DNA of 33,912 nt from RSA11 sp965652565. GTDB lineage: Bacteria > Actinomycetota > Thermoleophilia > Solirubrobacterales > 70-9. The position numbers were made by a program, and so were the translations under genes. The notes under the pieces were generated by a model. The model searched no databases. It was not told where the DNA came from and was given only the letters and a program-made list of their open reading frames with translations. Shown here piece by piece: positions 31,769 through 33,912 of the stretch. Each line of letters begins with the position of its first letter. The first letter of the stretch is position 1. The stretch spans positions 1 through 33,912 of the forward strand of contig CBFGWL010000023.1 of NCBI GenBank assembly GCA_965652565.1. The letters run 5' to 3'.

Positions 31769-33805
31769 CTACGCCAGCTCCAGCCCGTTCGCGGCGAGCC
31801 ACCGGCGCAGCACGCTGTGCATCGCCTCGGCCCCGACGATCGGTTCCGCCGGCCGTTGCCAGGCCGCCGGCACGAGCGCGAACGGCCGCGATTGCCAACC
31901 CCCCAGGCCCCCGTGCGAGCCCATGAACTCCTCGAACGGCGCCACCTCGTTGGCCTCCGCGTCGTACGCGCAGTTGATCAGGAGATCCGGGCAGTTGCTG
32001 AACCCGTCGGTGCGGCGCAGATGATCGGCGGCACTAGACCCGAAGTCAGCCAAGGGATCCCTGCCGGTGATCACGTCGTCCCACAGGCGCCGCGAACCCT
32101 GGGCCCCAAGCACGATCCCGCCCTCCCGGGCGCGGCCCATGACGAACCCGATCCCCGGGTGCGCGACCAGGGAGGTGATCAGGCGTGGATGGAGCCGGTC
32201 GATCTCCCCGACCGTCATCCGGTGGGGCTCGTCGGTCAGGTAGACGAGCCCGAGCCCGCCTGAGGCGAGGACGACGGCCCGCTCGTGCGAGCCGCTGCTC
32301 CGATGCTCGGCCAACGCCCGGCGATCGCCTCCCAGCGCCACCTGTCCGTCCACCAGGCGCCCGCGCGTCGCGAGCGCCACGGCCTTGCCGGCCACCGTCT
32401 CCTCGTCGCGGGCATCGGTGAGCGCCCCGCCGACCAGCCCTGTGCCCTCGTCGGGTGCCACCGGGTCGAACACTTCCCCGAAGGCGAGCGAGTCACGCAC
32501 GAGATCGCCGAGCTCGACGCCGTAGCGCTGTCGGAACGGACGGCCCTGGCTCTGGCCATGATCGGAGAGCACCACGAGGTGGTAGGGGCGGGGCGCCTGC
32601 TCCGTAGCCCGCAGCAGGCGCCCGAGCTGGGCGTCGTGCTGCCGGAGCGTCTCGAGCGCGTCGGGCGCCGTGACGCCGGAGTGGTGAGCGACCTCGTCGT
32701 AGCCCACGAAGGTTGCGTACGTGACCGGGACGCCCTCCACGATGTCGGCGATCAGGCTGGCTACGCCCAGGTCGCGCATCACCACCGTGATCGCGGCGCG
32801 GGCGAGTGGATAGGTGCCGCCGCGCGCGACGTGCTCCTCGCCGCGGCGGCGCTGGCGCCGCGCCGCCCGGATCTCCGCGAACGCCTCCCAGACGAAGCGC
32901 CCCAGGGTGCGGCTGAACCCATAGGGGTCGGCGAAGTAAGCGAGGTACTCGCGCGCGTTCGAGCGGCGCCGGTCCTTGATCGCGCTCATGGTCGCCGAGC
33001 AGCGCGGTGCGTCGCCCGAGAAGAGGTTCCCGCGGCTCGTCCCGCCGACGGCGAGTAGCCCGTTCCCGTCCGAGTGCCGCCGCTCGAGCTCGGCCGCATC
33101 ACGGGCGCGGTTGGAGACCATCGTGCGGCCGTCGTCCTTCTCGTACCAGCGAAAAGCGGGCATGTCTCGGTTGCTGCCGAGCAGCAGTCCCGCTTGGCTG
33201 GCTCCCGTCTGCGACGACAGATCACATTCCCAGGGGACGAGCTGGTGCGTGCCCTGGGCCAACCAGGCGGCCATGATGGGCGCGTGCCCGTCGCGCAGTG
33301 CCCGGCGCAGCACGGGCTCGGCGAGCCCGTCGATCTCGAACAGCACGACGCCGGGCACCGAAGTGCGGTTCGCCTCGCGGGCCTTCTTGGCGCGCCGTCG
33401 GACGATCCGCAGCTGGCGGGCGTCGTCGTCGAAGCTGAGCGCGGGGGCGAGCACCATCGAGGCGAGCGCCATCACGAACGCGGCGCCGATCGCCGCCCCG
33501 AGGGGCGGGGCGCTGCCATCGACCGCGTCGACGACGAGGAGGACGACCACTCCGTTCAGCACCAGCGCGAGCAGGCCGAATGTGAGGACGGTGGGGAGGA
33601 GGAAGACGCGGATGACCAAGGGCCACAGCGCCGCGTTGACCAGCGCGATCAGCGCGGTGCACAAGAGGGCCGCGCGGAAGCTGGGCAGCTCGATCCGCGG
33701 CATGAGCTCTACCGCGAGCCAGAACGCGAAGGCGACGAGCGCCCAGAGCGCTAGGGCCCGGAGGGCGATGCCGAGAACGCGTCTGAGCGCAGCCCCGCGC
33801 ATCAC
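31769..33805 (-). CDS. Membrane-anchored alkaline-phosphatase-superfamily phosphodiesterase
   Basis: The protein has 678 residues. Residues 10-125 hold four membrane helices similar to the holin-like (phage_holin_4_2) actinobacterial membrane family. Residues about 150-670 form a type I phosphodiesterase/nucleotide pyrophosphatase-like catalytic domain with metal-site motifs in order: LFEIDGLAEPVL (Asp), SSQTGASQAGLL (nucleophile Thr/Ser region), GYDEVAHHSG (Asp and His), LSDHGQSQG (Asp-His) and GSHGGLGG (His). The substrate may be a nucleotide, phospholipid or phosphoglycan. The start is GTG directly followed by ATG (33802), which is an equal alternative; GGAGCGG lies upstream. The 114-bp gap to the LuxR gene holds no gene. 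A SHOCT-type gene ends 58 bp upstream on the same strand. Confidence 0.87.
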   Translation of the reverse strand: MMRGAALRRVLGIALRALALWALVAFAFWLAVELMPRIELPSFRAALLCTALIALVNAALWPLVIRVFLLPTVLTFGLLALVLNGVVVLLVVDAVDGSAPPLGAAIGAAFVMALASMVLAPALSFDDDARQLRIVRRRAKKAREANRTSVPGVVLFEIDGLAEPVLRRALRDGHAPIMAAWLAQGTHQLVPWECDLSSQTGASQAGLLLGSNRDMPAFRWYEKDDGRTMVSNRARDAAELERRHSDGNGLLAVGGTSRGNLFSGDAPRCSATMSAIKDRRRSNAREYLAYFADPYGFSRTLGRFVWEAFAEIRAARRQRRRGEEHVARGGTYPLARAAITVVMRDLGVASLIADIVEGVPVTYATFVGYDEVAHHSGVTAPDALETLRQHDAQLGRLLRATEQAPRPYHLVVLSDHGQSQGRPFRQRYGVELGDLVRDSLAFGEVFDPVAPDEGTGLVGGALTDARDEETVAGKAVALATRGRLVDGQVALGGDRRALAEHRSSGSHERAVVLASGGLGLVYLTDEPHRMTVGEIDRLHPRLITSLVAHPGIGFVMGRAREGGIVLGAQGSRRLWDDVITGRDPLADFGSSAADHLRRTDGFSNCPDLLINCAYDAEANEVAPFEEFMGSHGGLGGWQSRPFALVPAAWQRPAEPIVGAEAMHSVLRRWLAANGLELA

Positions 33806-33863
33806 GAATCCGCTCCGCGGCGGAGTTCAGGTGATGGTGACGAGCACACCGGCCCCCAGCGGG

Positions 33864-33912
33864 CTAGCCGGGCGCCAGCGCCCGCGCCTTGATCGCCTCG
33901 AACTCCGCGCTG
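33864..33912 (-). CDS. 3' end of a probable SHOCT-domain protein (partial)
   Basis: Only the last 15 codons lie in the window, read on the minus strand as SAEFEAIKARALAPG followed by TAG. This closely resembles the end of SHOCT domains, which typically finish with a segment like LTxxEFExxKxxLL. The 5' part is beyond the window edge. It is 58 bp upstream of the phosphodiesterase gene on the same strand and could be in one operon with it. Confidence 0.5.
   Translation of the reverse strand, partial: SAEFEAIKARALAPG

Overview
The window is about 34 kb of very GC-rich DNA from an actinobacterium. I place it, as an inference, in or near the class Thermoleophilia (Solirubrobacterales-like). The reasons are the base composition, Lrp/STAND-LuxR/MMPL/TatA genes of actinobacterial type, leaderless-type promoters, and large secreted proteins ending in Lys/Arg-rich immunoglobulin-like modules. 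No phage, plasmid or IS genes are visible, so the DNA looks chromosomal.

Layout. 1-342: intergenic hairpin repeats, namely four 71-bp tandem units and two short tandem duplications. 355-977 (minus): tRNA-Tyr with terminator, then an Lrp/AsnC regulator. 1051-5721 (plus): divergent metabolic block holding a DUF6421 protein fused to a GATase-like N-domain, a secreted S74-type protein, an SDR oxidoreductase and a threonine-aldolase-like PLP enzyme. An Lrp-type palindrome sits between the regulator and DUF6421. 5765-5874: second, unrelated pair of hairpin repeats. 5978-7949: FHA protein and a secreted beta-helix protein.

8142-23786 (plus) is the most striking part: a tightly packed five-gene operon whose products are all predicted to be exported. 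They are (1) a 1995-aa fusion of a ThuA-like domain, PQQ-type sugar dehydrogenase, PKD, OmpL47-like, two concanavalin-like domains and a DUF1080 (3-keto-glycoside hydrolase-like) domain; (2) a Tat-exported multicopper oxidase; (3) a cupredoxin; (4) a 1929-aa protein with five concanavalin-like, four PKD, one DUF1080 and two OmpL47-like domains; (5) a stand-alone ThuA protein. Four of the five share a basic C-terminal module with an exact C-x14-C pair. I infer an extracellular oxidative carbohydrate-processing system: sugar oxidation by the PQQ module, electrons through cupredoxin and multicopper oxidase to oxygen, and keto-sugar processing by the ThuA and DUF1080 domains. This is a hypothesis from gene content only.

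23837-23909: tRNA-Thr. 23973-25777 (minus): YibE/F membrane protein and an unknown lipoprotein. 25905-29357 (plus): MMPL transporter, thioredoxin-like lipoprotein, TatA. 29432-33805 (minus): a MalT-like STAND LuxR regulator and a membrane-anchored alkaline-phosphatase-superfamily enzyme. The window ends in the 3' tip of a probable SHOCT-domain gene.

Several single genes have a TAGNNT-like -10 hexamer exactly 6-8 nt before the start codon and no Shine-Dalgarno sequence. The secreted operon instead uses strong Shine-Dalgarno sites and start/stop overlap.
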